Below, piece after piece: positions 13,751 to 20,536 of a DNA stretch of 20,536 nucleotides; within the stretch, counting starts at the first letter, position 1; each line of letters begins with the position of its first letter. The position numbers and the translations under genes are program-made. This stretch comes from Streptomyces sp. NRRL F-4489 (GTDB lineage Bacteria > Actinomycetota > Actinomycetes > Streptomycetales > Streptomycetaceae): positions 1 through 20,536 of the forward strand of contig NZ_LLZI01000004.1 of assembly GCF_001509485.1 (NCBI RefSeq), given 5' to 3'. The notes below the pieces were generated by a model. It saw nothing but the letters and a program-made list of their open reading frames with translations, had not been told where the DNA came from and did no database searches.

Positions 13751-15220
13751 GTGACCATCCGCATCCTGCCCGCGGTCGGCGACCCGGAGGCCGCCCGGGC
13801 GCTGGCCGCGCTCCTCGGCCGGCTGCCGGACGCCGAGGCGGCGCCCGCCGCCGCCGACTCCACCGCCCTGCTGGCCGCCCTGGCCGGGGCCGCCGGACCG
13901 CCCGGCGCCGCGCCGCCCGGCGGGACCGCGCCCGGCGGACCGGCCGCCGCCGTCGCCGCGCTCCCCGAAGTCGTCCTCGTCCACGAGGGGATCGGCCCGC
14001 TGCCGGCCCTGGAGCTGATCCGCGAGGTGGCGCTCCGCTTTCCCGCTGTCGGTGTCGTCCTGATCACCGCCGACGGCGGGCCCGCGCTCTTCTCCGCCGC
14101 GATGGACGCCGGCGCCCGCGGCATCGTCGGACTGCCGCTCGCCTCCGACGAGTTGGCCGCCCGGGTGCAGGCCGCGGCCCAGTGGGCCACCGGCGTCCGC
14201 GTCCACCTAGGGGGAAACCCCCAGGCGCGGCCCGCGCCCACCGGCACCCTCGTCACCGTCACCGGCGCCAAGGGCGGCGTCGGCACCACCGTCACCGCCG
14301 TCCAGCTCGCGCTCGCCGCCCGGGCCGCCGGGCGCCGGGTGGCGCTGGCCGACCTCGACCTCCAGTCCGGCGACATCGGCTCGTATCTGGACGTGCAGTT
14401 CCGCCGCTCGGTGGTGGACCTCGCCGGCATCCAGGACATCTCCCCCCGGGTCCTCCAGGACGCGGTGCACGCCCACCACACCGGCCTCGGGCTGCTGCTC
14501 GCGCCCGAGGAGGGCGAACGGGGCGAGGAGGTGGACGACCGGGCGGCCCGCCAGATCGTCACCGCGCTGCGCGCCCACTACGACGTGGTGATCGCCGACT
14601 GCGGCTCCCAGATGCAGTCCGCCAACGCCGCCGCCGTCGAACTCGCCGATCTCGCCCTGCTGGTGACCACCCCGGACGTGGTCTGCGTCCGCGCCGCCAA
14701 ACGGCAGGTGCGGCTGTGGGACCGGCTGCGGATCCGCAAGGCCGAGGACACCACCACCGTCGTCAACCGCCTCACCCGGCACACCGAGATCCAGCCCGCG
14801 CTGGTCGCCAAGGCCACCGGCACGCACGTCGCCCGGACGCCGGTCCCGGCCGCGTTCAAGGAGCTCCAGCCCTGTGTGGACGCGGGCCGGATGCAGGACC
14901 TCGACGCGCGTTCGACGGTCCGCCAGGCGCTGTGGGCGCTGGCCGGCGAGCTGGGCCTGGCCGGCGCCCCGGCCGTCCGCCCCGGGCGGGCCGGCCACCG
15001 GGCGCGCCCGTCGCTGACCGGGCGCAAGCGCAAGGCCCTCACCACGGGGGCGGCTCCCGATTCCGGGACGGTTCAGGGGTCGGGTCAGGGACCGGCTCAG
15101 GGTCCCGCGCCCGGCCCGGCCGCCGGCGGCCCGTTCGCCGCCCCGCCAGGACCCCGCGGCCCGGTCCCGTACGACCCGGCCCCGTACGATCCGGCCGGCG
15201 GCCCCTACGAGGAGGGCTGA
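13751..15220 (+). CDS. CpaE/TadZ-like MinD-family ATPase, pilus localisation
   Basis: 489 aa. An N-terminal receiver-like domain (about 1-150) contains a Pro/Gly-rich insert (49-64) and shows no obvious phospho-acceptor aspartate. A MinD/ParA ATPase domain follows: deviant Walker A TGAKGGVGTT (171-180), A' motif ALADLDLQSGDIG (198-210) and Walker B-like VVIADCGS (279-286). The last 55 residues are Gly/Pro/Gln-rich and disordered. TadZ/CpaE proteins place the Tad machine at a cell site. The GTG at 13751 has GGAGG five bases upstream. The gene lies between cpaB and the TadE-like genes, which fits the standard gene order. Confidence 0.88.
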   Translation: MTIRILPAVGDPEAARALAALLGRLPDAEAAPAAADSTALLAALAGAAGPPGAAPPGGTAPGGPAAAVAALPEVVLVHEGIGPLPALELIREVALRFPAVGVVLITADGGPALFSAAMDAGARGIVGLPLASDELAARVQAAAQWATGVRVHLGGNPQARPAPTGTLVTVTGAKGGVGTTVTAVQLALAARAAGRRVALADLDLQSGDIGSYLDVQFRRSVVDLAGIQDISPRVLQDAVHAHHTGLGLLLAPEEGERGEEVDDRAARQIVTALRAHYDVVIADCGSQMQSANAAAVELADLALLVTTPDVVCVRAAKRQVRLWDRLRIRKAEDTTTVVNRLTRHTEIQPALVAKATGTHVARTPVPAAFKELQPCVDAGRMQDLDARSTVRQALWALAGELGLAGAPAVRPGRAGHRARPSLTGRKRKALTTGAAPDSGTVQGSGQGPAQGPAPGPAAGGPFAAPPGPRGPVPYDPAPYDPAGGPYEEG

Positions 15221-15223
15221 GCG

Positions 15224-15655
15224 ATGCGGCGACCCGCCGGACCCGGCCGCCGACCCCCGCGCGGCCCGCACCGCCGCCCGCACCGCGGCCGCGACCGCGG
15301 CCAGGTCACCGTCGAATTCCTCGGCCTGCTCCCGCTGATCCTCGGTGTGCTCGCCCTGCTCTGGCAGTTCGCCCTGGTCGGCTACACCTACTCACTGGCC
15401 GCGCACGCCGCCGACCGGGGCGCGCGAGCCGCCGCGGCGCTCGACGGCGGCGGCGCCGGCGCCTGCCGCGCCGCCGCCGAACACCAGCTCCCGCGCGCCT
15501 GGCACCCCGGCTCCAGCACCGACTGCGGCACCGAGGCCGGCCTGTGGAAGGCGACGGTCCGGATCCGCGTCCCGGTGCTCTTCCCCGGCGCCGGGGCGTT
15601 CCCGTGGACGGTCACCGGCAGCGCCGGCGCCGCCAAGGAGGCAGCCGACCGATGA
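15224..15655 (+). CDS. TadE-like pseudopilin 1
   Basis: 143 aa. An Arg-rich head ends in RDRGQVTVEFLGLLP. The class IVb prepilin processing pattern is G26 with E31 at +5, followed by a single membrane helix (about 32-56). A small extracytoplasmic domain carries two cysteines (81, 101), perhaps a disulfide. TadE proteins are minor pseudopilins cut by the TadV-type peptidase and needed for pilus assembly. The ATG is 3 bases after the cpaE stop, with GAGGAGGGC overlapping that stop region. The end overlaps the next gene by ATGA. Confidence 0.85.
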   Translation: MRRPAGPGRRPPRGPHRRPHRGRDRGQVTVEFLGLLPLILGVLALLWQFALVGYTYSLAAHAADRGARAAAALDGGGAGACRAAAEHQLPRAWHPGSSTDCGTEAGLWKATVRIRVPVLFPGAGAFPWTVTGSAGAAKEAADR

Positions 15656-16071
15656 CCCCCCGCACCCCTGCCCCCAAGCCCCGCCCGCGCCCCCGGCACC
15701 GCGACCGCGGCTCGGCATCCCTGGAATTCCTCGGCGTCCTCCCGCTCCTGCTGCTCGTCGCCCTCGCCGCCGTCCAGCTCGGCCTGGCCGCCTACGCCGC
15801 CCAGCAGGCCGGCACCGCCGCCCGCGCCGCGGCCCGTACCGCCGCGATGGACGACGCCGACCGGGAGACCGACCCGGGCAGCGCCGGCCGGGCCGCGCTC
15901 AGCGGCTGGACCGCCGACCGCGCCACCATCACCGTCAGCGCCTCCGGCACCGCCGCCACGGCCACCGCCACCGTCACGATCCCCTCGATCGTCCCCGGCG
16001 CCGACTTCGGCTCCGCGCGCCGCAGCGCCACCATGCCCCGCCCCGCGACACCCCCCGGAGCCCAGCGATGA
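15652..16071 (+). CDS. TadE-like pseudopilin 2
   Basis: 139 aa. A Pro/Arg/His-rich head leads to DRGSASLEFLGVLPLLLL, with processing site after G20 and E25 at +5. One membrane helix (about 26-50) follows. The outer part is Ala/Thr-rich (ATATATVTIPSIVPG) and lacks cysteines, unlike its upstream paralogue. The start ATG overlaps the previous stop, with AAGGAGG (15635-15641) upstream, and its stop overlaps the cpaF start. This tight coupling suggests fixed stoichiometry with the ATPase. It may act as a TadF-like partner of the first pseudopilin. Confidence 0.83.
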   Translation: MTPRTPAPKPRPRPRHRDRGSASLEFLGVLPLLLLVALAAVQLGLAAYAAQQAGTAARAAARTAAMDDADRETDPGSAGRAALSGWTADRATITVSASGTAATATATVTIPSIVPGADFGSARRSATMPRPATPPGAQR

Positions 16072-17405
16072 GCCTCAAAGCCCGCATCGTCGCGCCCGAA
16101 CCGGCCGGTGAGGACCGCCAGGACGGCCACCTCGTCGCCGTCTACCGCGCCAAGCTGCTGGAGGAGATCGACCTCGCCGAGATGTCCGCGCTGACCGCCG
16201 CCGAGCGCCGCTCCCGGCTGGAGCGCGTCCTGGGCCACATCATCAGCCGCGAGGGCCCGGTCCTGTCCACCGCCGAACGCGGCCAGCTCATCCGCCGGGT
16301 GGTGGACGAAGCCCTCGGCCTCGGCGTGCTGGAACCCCTCCTGGAGGACGCCTCCATCACCGAGATCATGGTCAACGGCCCGGACCAGGTCTACGTCGAA
16401 CGGCACGGCCGGGTCGAGCTCGTACCCGTCCGCTTCGCCTCCCACGAGCAGCTGATGCAGACCATCGAACGGATCGTCTCCACCGTCAACCGCCGCGTGG
16501 ACGAGTCGAATCCGATGGTCGACGCCCGGCTGCCGACCGGCGAGCGCGTCAACGTCATCATCCCTCCGCTCGCCCTCAACGGCGCCACCCTCACCATCCG
16601 CCGCTTCCCCCGCGCCTACACCCTCGCCGAACTCATCGGCATCGGCACCCTGGACGAGCAGATGCTGATGCTGCTGGCGGGGCTGGTGCGGGCCAAGTTC
16701 AACGTGGTGGTCTCCGGCGCCACCGGCGCGGGCAAGACCACGCTGCTCAACGCCCTGTCCGGGCTCATCCCGGACGGCGAGCGGATCATCACCGTCGAGG
16801 ACGCCGCCGAACTCCAGCTCCAGCAGACCCACGTCATCCGGCTGGAGTCCCGCCCGCCCAACGTCGAGGGCAAGGGCCGGATCACCATCCGCGACCTGGT
16901 CCGCAACTCCCTGCGGATGCGCCCGGACCGGATCATCGTCGGCGAGGTCCGCGGCGGCGAGACCCTCGACATGCTCCAGGCGATGTCCACCGGCCACGAC
17001 GGCTCACTGGCCACCGTCCACGCCAACAGCGCCGAGGACGCCCTGATGCGCCTCCAGACGCTCGCCTCCATGGCGGACGTCACCGTTCCGTTCGAGGCCC
17101 TGCGCGACCAGATCAACAGCGCCGTGGACTGCCTCGTCCAGCTCACCCGGCACGCCGACGGCTCCCGCCGGATCAGCGAGATCGCGCTGCTGGACTCCCG
17201 CGGCCACGAGGACTACCGCCTGGTGACGGTCTGCCGCTTCGCCGCCGAACCGATGGGCGCCGACCGCGTGGTGCACGGCGCGTTCCAGTATTTCCCGCTG
17301 CCCCGCCGGGTCGCCGAACGCCTCTTCATGGCCGGCGAGCCCACCCCGCCGGCCTTCGGCGTGGCGGCCACCGACGACCAACTCGCCACCCGGAAGGCCA
17401 CCTGA
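16068..17405 (+). CDS. cpaF: CpaF/TadA pilus assembly ATPase
   Basis: 445 aa, a typical CpaF length. The N-terminal domain (about 20-200) includes the family segments ITEIMVNGPDQVYVERHG (97-114) and DARLPTGERVNVIIPP (152-167). The secretion ATPase core has Walker A GATGAGKT (217-224), an acidic box near ITVEDAAELQ (241-250), Walker B-type RIIVGEVRGGE (288-298) and the histidine box ATVHANS (H318). The hexameric cytoplasmic enzyme powers assembly, and in some Tad systems retraction, of Flp pili. The ATG at 16068 overlaps the previous gene and has GGAG seven bases upstream. It overlaps tadB at the 3' end. Confidence 0.95.
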   Translation: MSLKARIVAPEPAGEDRQDGHLVAVYRAKLLEEIDLAEMSALTAAERRSRLERVLGHIISREGPVLSTAERGQLIRRVVDEALGLGVLEPLLEDASITEIMVNGPDQVYVERHGRVELVPVRFASHEQLMQTIERIVSTVNRRVDESNPMVDARLPTGERVNVIIPPLALNGATLTIRRFPRAYTLAELIGIGTLDEQMLMLLAGLVRAKFNVVVSGATGAGKTTLLNALSGLIPDGERIITVEDAAELQLQQTHVIRLESRPPNVEGKGRITIRDLVRNSLRMRPDRIIVGEVRGGETLDMLQAMSTGHDGSLATVHANSAEDALMRLQTLASMADVTVPFEALRDQINSAVDCLVQLTRHADGSRRISEIALLDSRGHEDYRLVTVCRFAAEPMGADRVVHGAFQYFPLPRRVAERLFMAGEPTPPAFGVAATDDQLATRKAT

Positions 17406-18355
17406 TGACCGGCGGGAACGCCACCCTGCCCGTACTCGCCCTGACCGCCACCGTGCTCTCCGGCGCGCTCGCCGTCGCCGGGGTCCGGGCCTACGCCGCC
17501 GGGCGCGCCCAGCGGCAGGCCATCGCCGAGCGGCTGGACGACGACCGGGGCCTGCCGGCGGCCGGCCGGCGCCGCCGCTTCCCGTCCGTGGACCGCACCC
17601 TGCGCGCCACCCGCTTCGGCCGCCGGCTCGCGCTGCGGCTGGCCGCCACCGGTCTGGACACCACCCCGGGCGAGTTCTTCGTCGGCATGGTCGCCGCGGT
17701 GGTGGTGCTCTGGGTGGCCGCGCAGGCGGTGCTGGCCCCCTTCTTCGGGCCGATCGCCGCGGTGATCGCCGTCTGGGCCGCGTTCGCCTTCCTGAACTGG
17801 CAGCGGCAGAAGCGGATCGAGAAGTTCATCAACCAGCTCCCGGAGCTGTCCCGCATCCTCGCCAACGCCACCCAGGCCGGCCTCGCCCTGCGCACCGCGC
17901 TCGCCATGGCCGCCGAGGAGCTGGAGGCGCCGGCCGGCGAGGAGCTGGCGAAGGTCTCCGACAAACTCGCCGTCGGCCACTCCGTCGACGACGCCCTGGG
18001 CGAACTGGCCGAACGGCTCCCCTCCCGCGAACTGGTCGTCCTGGTCACCACCCTGGTCCTGGCCAACCGCGCCGGCGGCACCGTCGTCGGCTCGCTGCGC
18101 AACCTCACCAAGACCCTGGAGGAGCGCAAGGAGACCCGCCGCGAGGTCCGCACCCAGCTCTCCCAGGTCACCGTCACCGCCTACGTCGTCCCGCTGCTCG
18201 GCGTCGGCACCCTGCTGCTGATGAACCGCATCGCGCCCGGCGCCATCGACCGGATGACCTCGTCGTTCCTCGGCCAGCTCGCGGTGGTGGCGGCCTTCGT
18301 CCTGTACGCGCTCGGCTTCTTCCTCATCCGCCGGCTCTCCAAGATCGACGTCTAG
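17405..18355 (+). CDS. tadB: TadB-like inner membrane platform protein (T2SSF domain)
   Basis: 316 aa. Hydrophobic segments near 7-30, 92-112 and 115-130 precede a type II secretion F domain (about 135-262: INQLPELSRILANATQAGLALRTAL, conserved helix pair). C-terminal membrane helices lie at about 258-275 and 288-308. TadB and TadC form the membrane platform on which CpaF works. The start overlaps the cpaF stop by one base (TGATG), so the genes are coupled. Assignment of TadB versus TadC rests on order and on sequence style. Confidence 0.9.
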   Translation: MTGGNATLPVLALTATVLSGALAVAGVRAYAAGRAQRQAIAERLDDDRGLPAAGRRRRFPSVDRTLRATRFGRRLALRLAATGLDTTPGEFFVGMVAAVVVLWVAAQAVLAPFFGPIAAVIAVWAAFAFLNWQRQKRIEKFINQLPELSRILANATQAGLALRTALAMAAEELEAPAGEELAKVSDKLAVGHSVDDALGELAERLPSRELVVLVTTLVLANRAGGTVVGSLRNLTKTLEERKETRREVRTQLSQVTVTAYVVPLLGVGTLLLMNRIAPGAIDRMTSSFLGQLAVVAAFVLYALGFFLIRRLSKIDV

Positions 18356-18387
18356 CGCCGGCCGGCGCCGAAAGAAGGTCCGCCCTG

Positions 18388-19281
18388 ATGGCACTCGGAA
18401 TCCTGCTGGCCCTCGCGCTCGCCCTGTCGGTCGCCGGCATCTGCGCCGGGATCGCGCTCTACCGCCGCGAGGCCCGCCTCCCGCCCGACCTCGCGCTGTC
18501 CCTGGAGGTCGGCGCGACCCGCACCACCGCGGTCGGCTCCGCCATCGACCGCACCGGCATGCGCTACGCCCCGCTGGTGCTGCGGCTGATGGGCGAGAAG
18601 CGGGTGGCCCGGATCCGCCGCCGGATCGACCTGGCCGGCAACCCCGGCGGCCTCACCGTCGACCGCTACGCCGCCCGCCGCGCCGTCTACGGCGGCCTGG
18701 GCTTCTTCGGCGCGCTGGTGATGTTCCTCAAGGGCCAGCCGCTGCTCGGCGTCCTCATGGTGCTCTTCGGCCTCTTCTGGACCGAGGTCGGCATCCGGGC
18801 CGCCATCCGGCAGCGCAAGGACACCATCGAGCGCACTCTTCCGGACTTTCTCGATGTGCTGGCCGTCGTGGTCAGCGCCGGCCTCGGCTTCCGGCAGGCG
18901 CTGGACCGGGTCGCCGAGAAGTACGAGGGCCCCTGGGCCGACGAACTCCGCATCACCCTGCGCCAGATGGACATGGGCGTCAGCCGCCGCGCCGCCTTCG
19001 AGGAGCTGCGCAAACGCAATGACTCCGAACAGGTAGCGCAGTTCGTCACCGCCCTCCAGCAGGGCGAGGAGCTGGGCTCGCCGATCGTCGAGACGCTGAT
19101 CCAGATCGCCAACGACATGCGCCGCACCGACGCCCAGAACGCCCGCCGGCGCGCCGCCCGCGCCGTCCCCAAGGCCACCATGGTCGTCACCACCTTCATG
19201 GTCCCGGCCACGATGATCCTGCTCATCGCCGGTTTCTTCCTGGGCTCCGGCACCGACTTCGGCTCCCTGACGGGTGACTGA
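18388..19281 (+). CDS. tadC: TadC-like inner membrane platform protein (T2SSF domain)
   Basis: 297 aa. Membrane segments lie near 3-24, 100-118 and 120-135, with a final helix at about 262-285. The T2SSF domain (about 145-260) carries TLPDFLDVLAVVVSAGLGFRQAL, the hallmark amphipathic helix. It partners TadB in the pilus platform. The ATG at 18388 is preceded by GAAAGAAGG, 32 bases after tadB. The short gap contains the palindrome GCGCCGGCCGGCGC, which might modulate translation. A 456-base gap without a gene follows. Confidence 0.9.
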   Translation: MALGILLALALALSVAGICAGIALYRREARLPPDLALSLEVGATRTTAVGSAIDRTGMRYAPLVLRLMGEKRVARIRRRIDLAGNPGGLTVDRYAARRAVYGGLGFFGALVMFLKGQPLLGVLMVLFGLFWTEVGIRAAIRQRKDTIERTLPDFLDVLAVVVSAGLGFRQALDRVAEKYEGPWADELRITLRQMDMGVSRRAAFEELRKRNDSEQVAQFVTALQQGEELGSPIVETLIQIANDMRRTDAQNARRRAARAVPKATMVVTTFMVPATMILLIAGFFLGSGTDFGSLTGD

Positions 19282-19737
19282 CACGCCGCCCCGGGCTTGC
19301 GCCCGCACACCCCGCGCCCGCCCGCGCCGCCCCGACCGACCGCCGTACGCCCGCGGCCGGATGACGGCGCCCCGGGCCGGTCATCGCCCGCAACACCTTC
19401 GCAAGCGCAACGAGTTGTGCCACAGTGGAGGCGCCGGCCGCCCGCCGCGCACCCCGGTGCGGGCCGCGGCCGGACCGCACGCCCGGGGACGCCGCGGCGG
19501 CGGACGGCACACCGGGGGACGCCGAAGGGGGAGCGGGGGTGGCTGAGGTGGCGCGCGATGGCCAAAACCCTTCGGCCGATCCGTCGTTGGTGGTTTCGGA
19601 GCGGGACGAGGTTCGGAATGCCTGTTCCGGGAAGGCCGTTCCGGCGTACGTTTCTCGTGCCCTGCGCGCCGGCGCGCGCATCACGGGGGCACACCGGCCG
19701 GACCAGAGCGGGACGGCGTCCCACGGAGGGGAAGACG
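19282..19737. other. 456-base leader/promoter region of the Flp pilin gene
   Basis: No convincing gene; the open frames here are low-complexity Arg/Pro products. It contains CAAC-GA-GTTG (19408-19417), TGTG-C-CACA (19416-19424) and a cluster of inverted repeats: CGGAA-TGCCTG-TTCCG (19614-19629), then GGAA-GGCCG-TTCC. The separation from the tightly packed upstream genes suggests that flp has its own promoter, but I cannot point to a clear -35/-10 pair. Confidence 0.6.
19614..19643. repeat. Nested TTCCGG inverted and direct repeats upstream of flp
   Basis: CGGAA (19614-19618) pairs with TTCCG (19625-19629). GGAA (19630-19633) pairs with TTCC (19639-19642). GTTCCGG occurs twice (from 19624 and 19638), 14 bases apart. 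The set lies about 95-125 bases upstream of the pilin ATG and may be an operator or leader structure. Confidence 0.4.
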
Positions 19738-19902
19738 ATGGCGAAGCGGATCGTACGGAGCGACCGGGGCCAGACCTCGATCGAGTACCTCGGCATCATC
19801 GCGGTGGTCGTGGCCATCGTCCTGGTCCTGTCCACCACCGACTTCGGCAGCCAGATCGCCAACGCCATCGCCAACAAGATCTCCGACGTCGTCGGGATCT
19901 AG
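19738..19902 (+). CDS. flp: Flp-family type IVb pilin
   Basis: 54 aa. A short basic leader MAKRIVRSDRG ends at G11, followed by QTSIEY with E16 at +5 and Y17 at +6. This is the Glu-Tyr signature of Flp pilins. The hydrophobic helix LGIIAVVVAIVLVLS spans 18-32. The mature subunit would be 43 residues, polymerised by the CpaF/TadB/TadC machine after cleavage by a TadV-type peptidase that is not in this window. The ATG at 19738 has GGAGGGG eight bases upstream, which decides this start over in-frame upstream codons. The long non-coding leader suggests separate, stronger expression than the assembly genes. Confidence 0.95.
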   Translation: MAKRIVRSDRGQTSIEYLGIIAVVVAIVLVLSTTDFGSQIANAIANKISDVVGI

Positions 19903-19919
19903 CCCCCGCCGCTCCGCCC

Positions 19920-20536
19920 GTGCCGGCCCTCCCCGCCCCGCGCCGCCGCCGGCGCGACGCCGGGCAGACCCTGCCGATCTACGTCGTCGCGATCGGGGGC
20001 CTGCTCTTCCTCGCGCTGGCCTTCTTCGCCGTCGGCCAGGCCGCGGCCGTGCGCAACGGCGCCCAGACCGCCGCCGACGCCGCCGCGCTCGCCGCCGGCC
20101 AGCGCTACCGCGACGACCTCACCGAGAACCTCCTCGCCGGGCTCCGCGCCGGCCCCGCCGACCCGGCGGCCTGGGAGGAGCTGCTCAACGGCCGCGGCGC
20201 CCCCTCCGCCGCGGCCTGCGCGAGCGCCGGCTGGTACGCCGGGCGCAACGGCGCCGCGCTGACCTCCTGCACCCCCGACTCCTGGCCCACGTCGTTCGCC
20301 GTCACCGTGAAGTCCCGTTCCGCGGTGGGCAGTTCGGTCATCCCCGGCACCGGAAGCGCCCACGCCGAGGCCGCCGCGAAGGCGATCGTCGTCCCCCGCT
20401 GCACCCTCGGCCCGCCCAGCGACCGGCCCGGCGACCGCCCCACCCCCGGCGACGGCGGCCCCGACGGCCCGCCCGCCCCCCGCCCCCTCACCTGCCACGG
20501 CAAGGGCTGGACCCTCGACCCCGGCCGCCCCGGCGC
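19920..20536 (+). CDS. TadG-like / TadE-related pilus assembly protein (3' end outside window)
   Basis: 205 codons visible from a GTG at 19920, 17 bases after the flp stop; the frame stays open to the window edge. A basic head with a run of arginines leads to DAGQTLPIYVVAIGGLLFLALAF, a pilin-like N-terminal helix (about 19-38). The segment NGAQTAADAAALAAGQRYRDDL that follows is typical of TadG-related (Flp assembly TadE/G-like) proteins. The +5 position after G15 is Ile, not Glu, so it may not be processed like TadE or Flp. A Pro/Gly/Asp-rich region begins near residue 165. No Shine-Dalgarno sequence precedes the GTG; translation may be coupled to flp. The start is the least certain point. 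Confidence 0.75.
   Translation, partial: MPALPAPRRRRRDAGQTLPIYVVAIGGLLFLALAFFAVGQAAAVRNGAQTAADAAALAAGQRYRDDLTENLLAGLRAGPADPAAWEELLNGRGAPSAAACASAGWYAGRNGAALTSCTPDSWPTSFAVTVKSRSAVGSSVIPGTGSAHAEAAAKAIVVPRCTLGPPSDRPGDRPTPGDGGPDGPPAPRPLTCHGKGWTLDPGRPG

Noticed and set aside
19558..19737. In-frame ATG at 19558 giving a Flp precursor of about 114 residues (or 201 from 19297)
   Set aside because: Flp pilins are short, the leader to the Gly-Glu-Tyr site is normal from 19738, and GGAGGGG precedes that ATG. The extension is low-complexity Arg/Pro/Gly sequence.

Overview
The window looks like a Streptomyces chromosome, or that of a close filamentous actinomycete. Base composition is very GC-rich, many genes start with GTG, and I read only one TTA codon in all the genes called. 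The content also fits: secreted proteases, a chitinase with a DasR-type operator, and an actinobacterial Tad/Flp pilus locus. I see no insertion sequence, CRISPR array, tRNA, rRNA or phage gene.

Layout. (1) Positions 1-124 hold the N-terminus of an AlaA-type aminotransferase on the minus strand, apparently read from a leaderless promoter. (2) Positions 254-7551 form a divergent catabolic island. On the minus strand are an amino acid deaminase of the D-serine dehydratase type and an N-acyl-D-amino-acid deacylase. On the plus strand are a PfkB sugar kinase, an IclR regulator, RidA and a GntP-type permease. A 21-bp palindrome plus a third half-site lies between the two arms and touches the likely plus-strand promoter. 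(3) Positions 7666-10176 hold divergent genes for a secreted zinc carboxypeptidase and a secreted trypsin-like protease. The carboxypeptidase has a TTA codon in its signal peptide. (4) Positions 10290-11339 encode a secreted GH18 chitinase on the minus strand, with a dre-like (DasR) site next to its -35 box. (5) Positions 11656-20536 are a Tad/Flp pilus locus: an unrecognised zinc-ribbon protein, CpaB, CpaE, two TadE-like pseudopilins, the CpaF ATPase, TadB, TadC, the Flp pilin and the start of a TadG-like protein that runs off the window.

How the genes may work together. The catabolic island is usually described as D-amino acid catabolism, but its parts fit one specific route better. N-acetyl-D-glucosaminate (GlcNAc1A, the oxidised end of LPMO-cut chitin) would enter through the GntP permease and be deacetylated by the D-aminoacylase homologue. 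The PLP dehydratase, helped by RidA, would deaminate it to 2-keto-3-deoxygluconate (KDG), and the PfkB kinase would phosphorylate that. An IclR regulator (the family of KdgR) would control the whole. A DasR-type chitinase lies 3 kb away. This is my inference and the main hypothesis of this report. The proteases and chitinase fit a saprophyte digesting polymers. The Tad locus would give a thin adhesive pilus, but no prepilin peptidase gene is in view.
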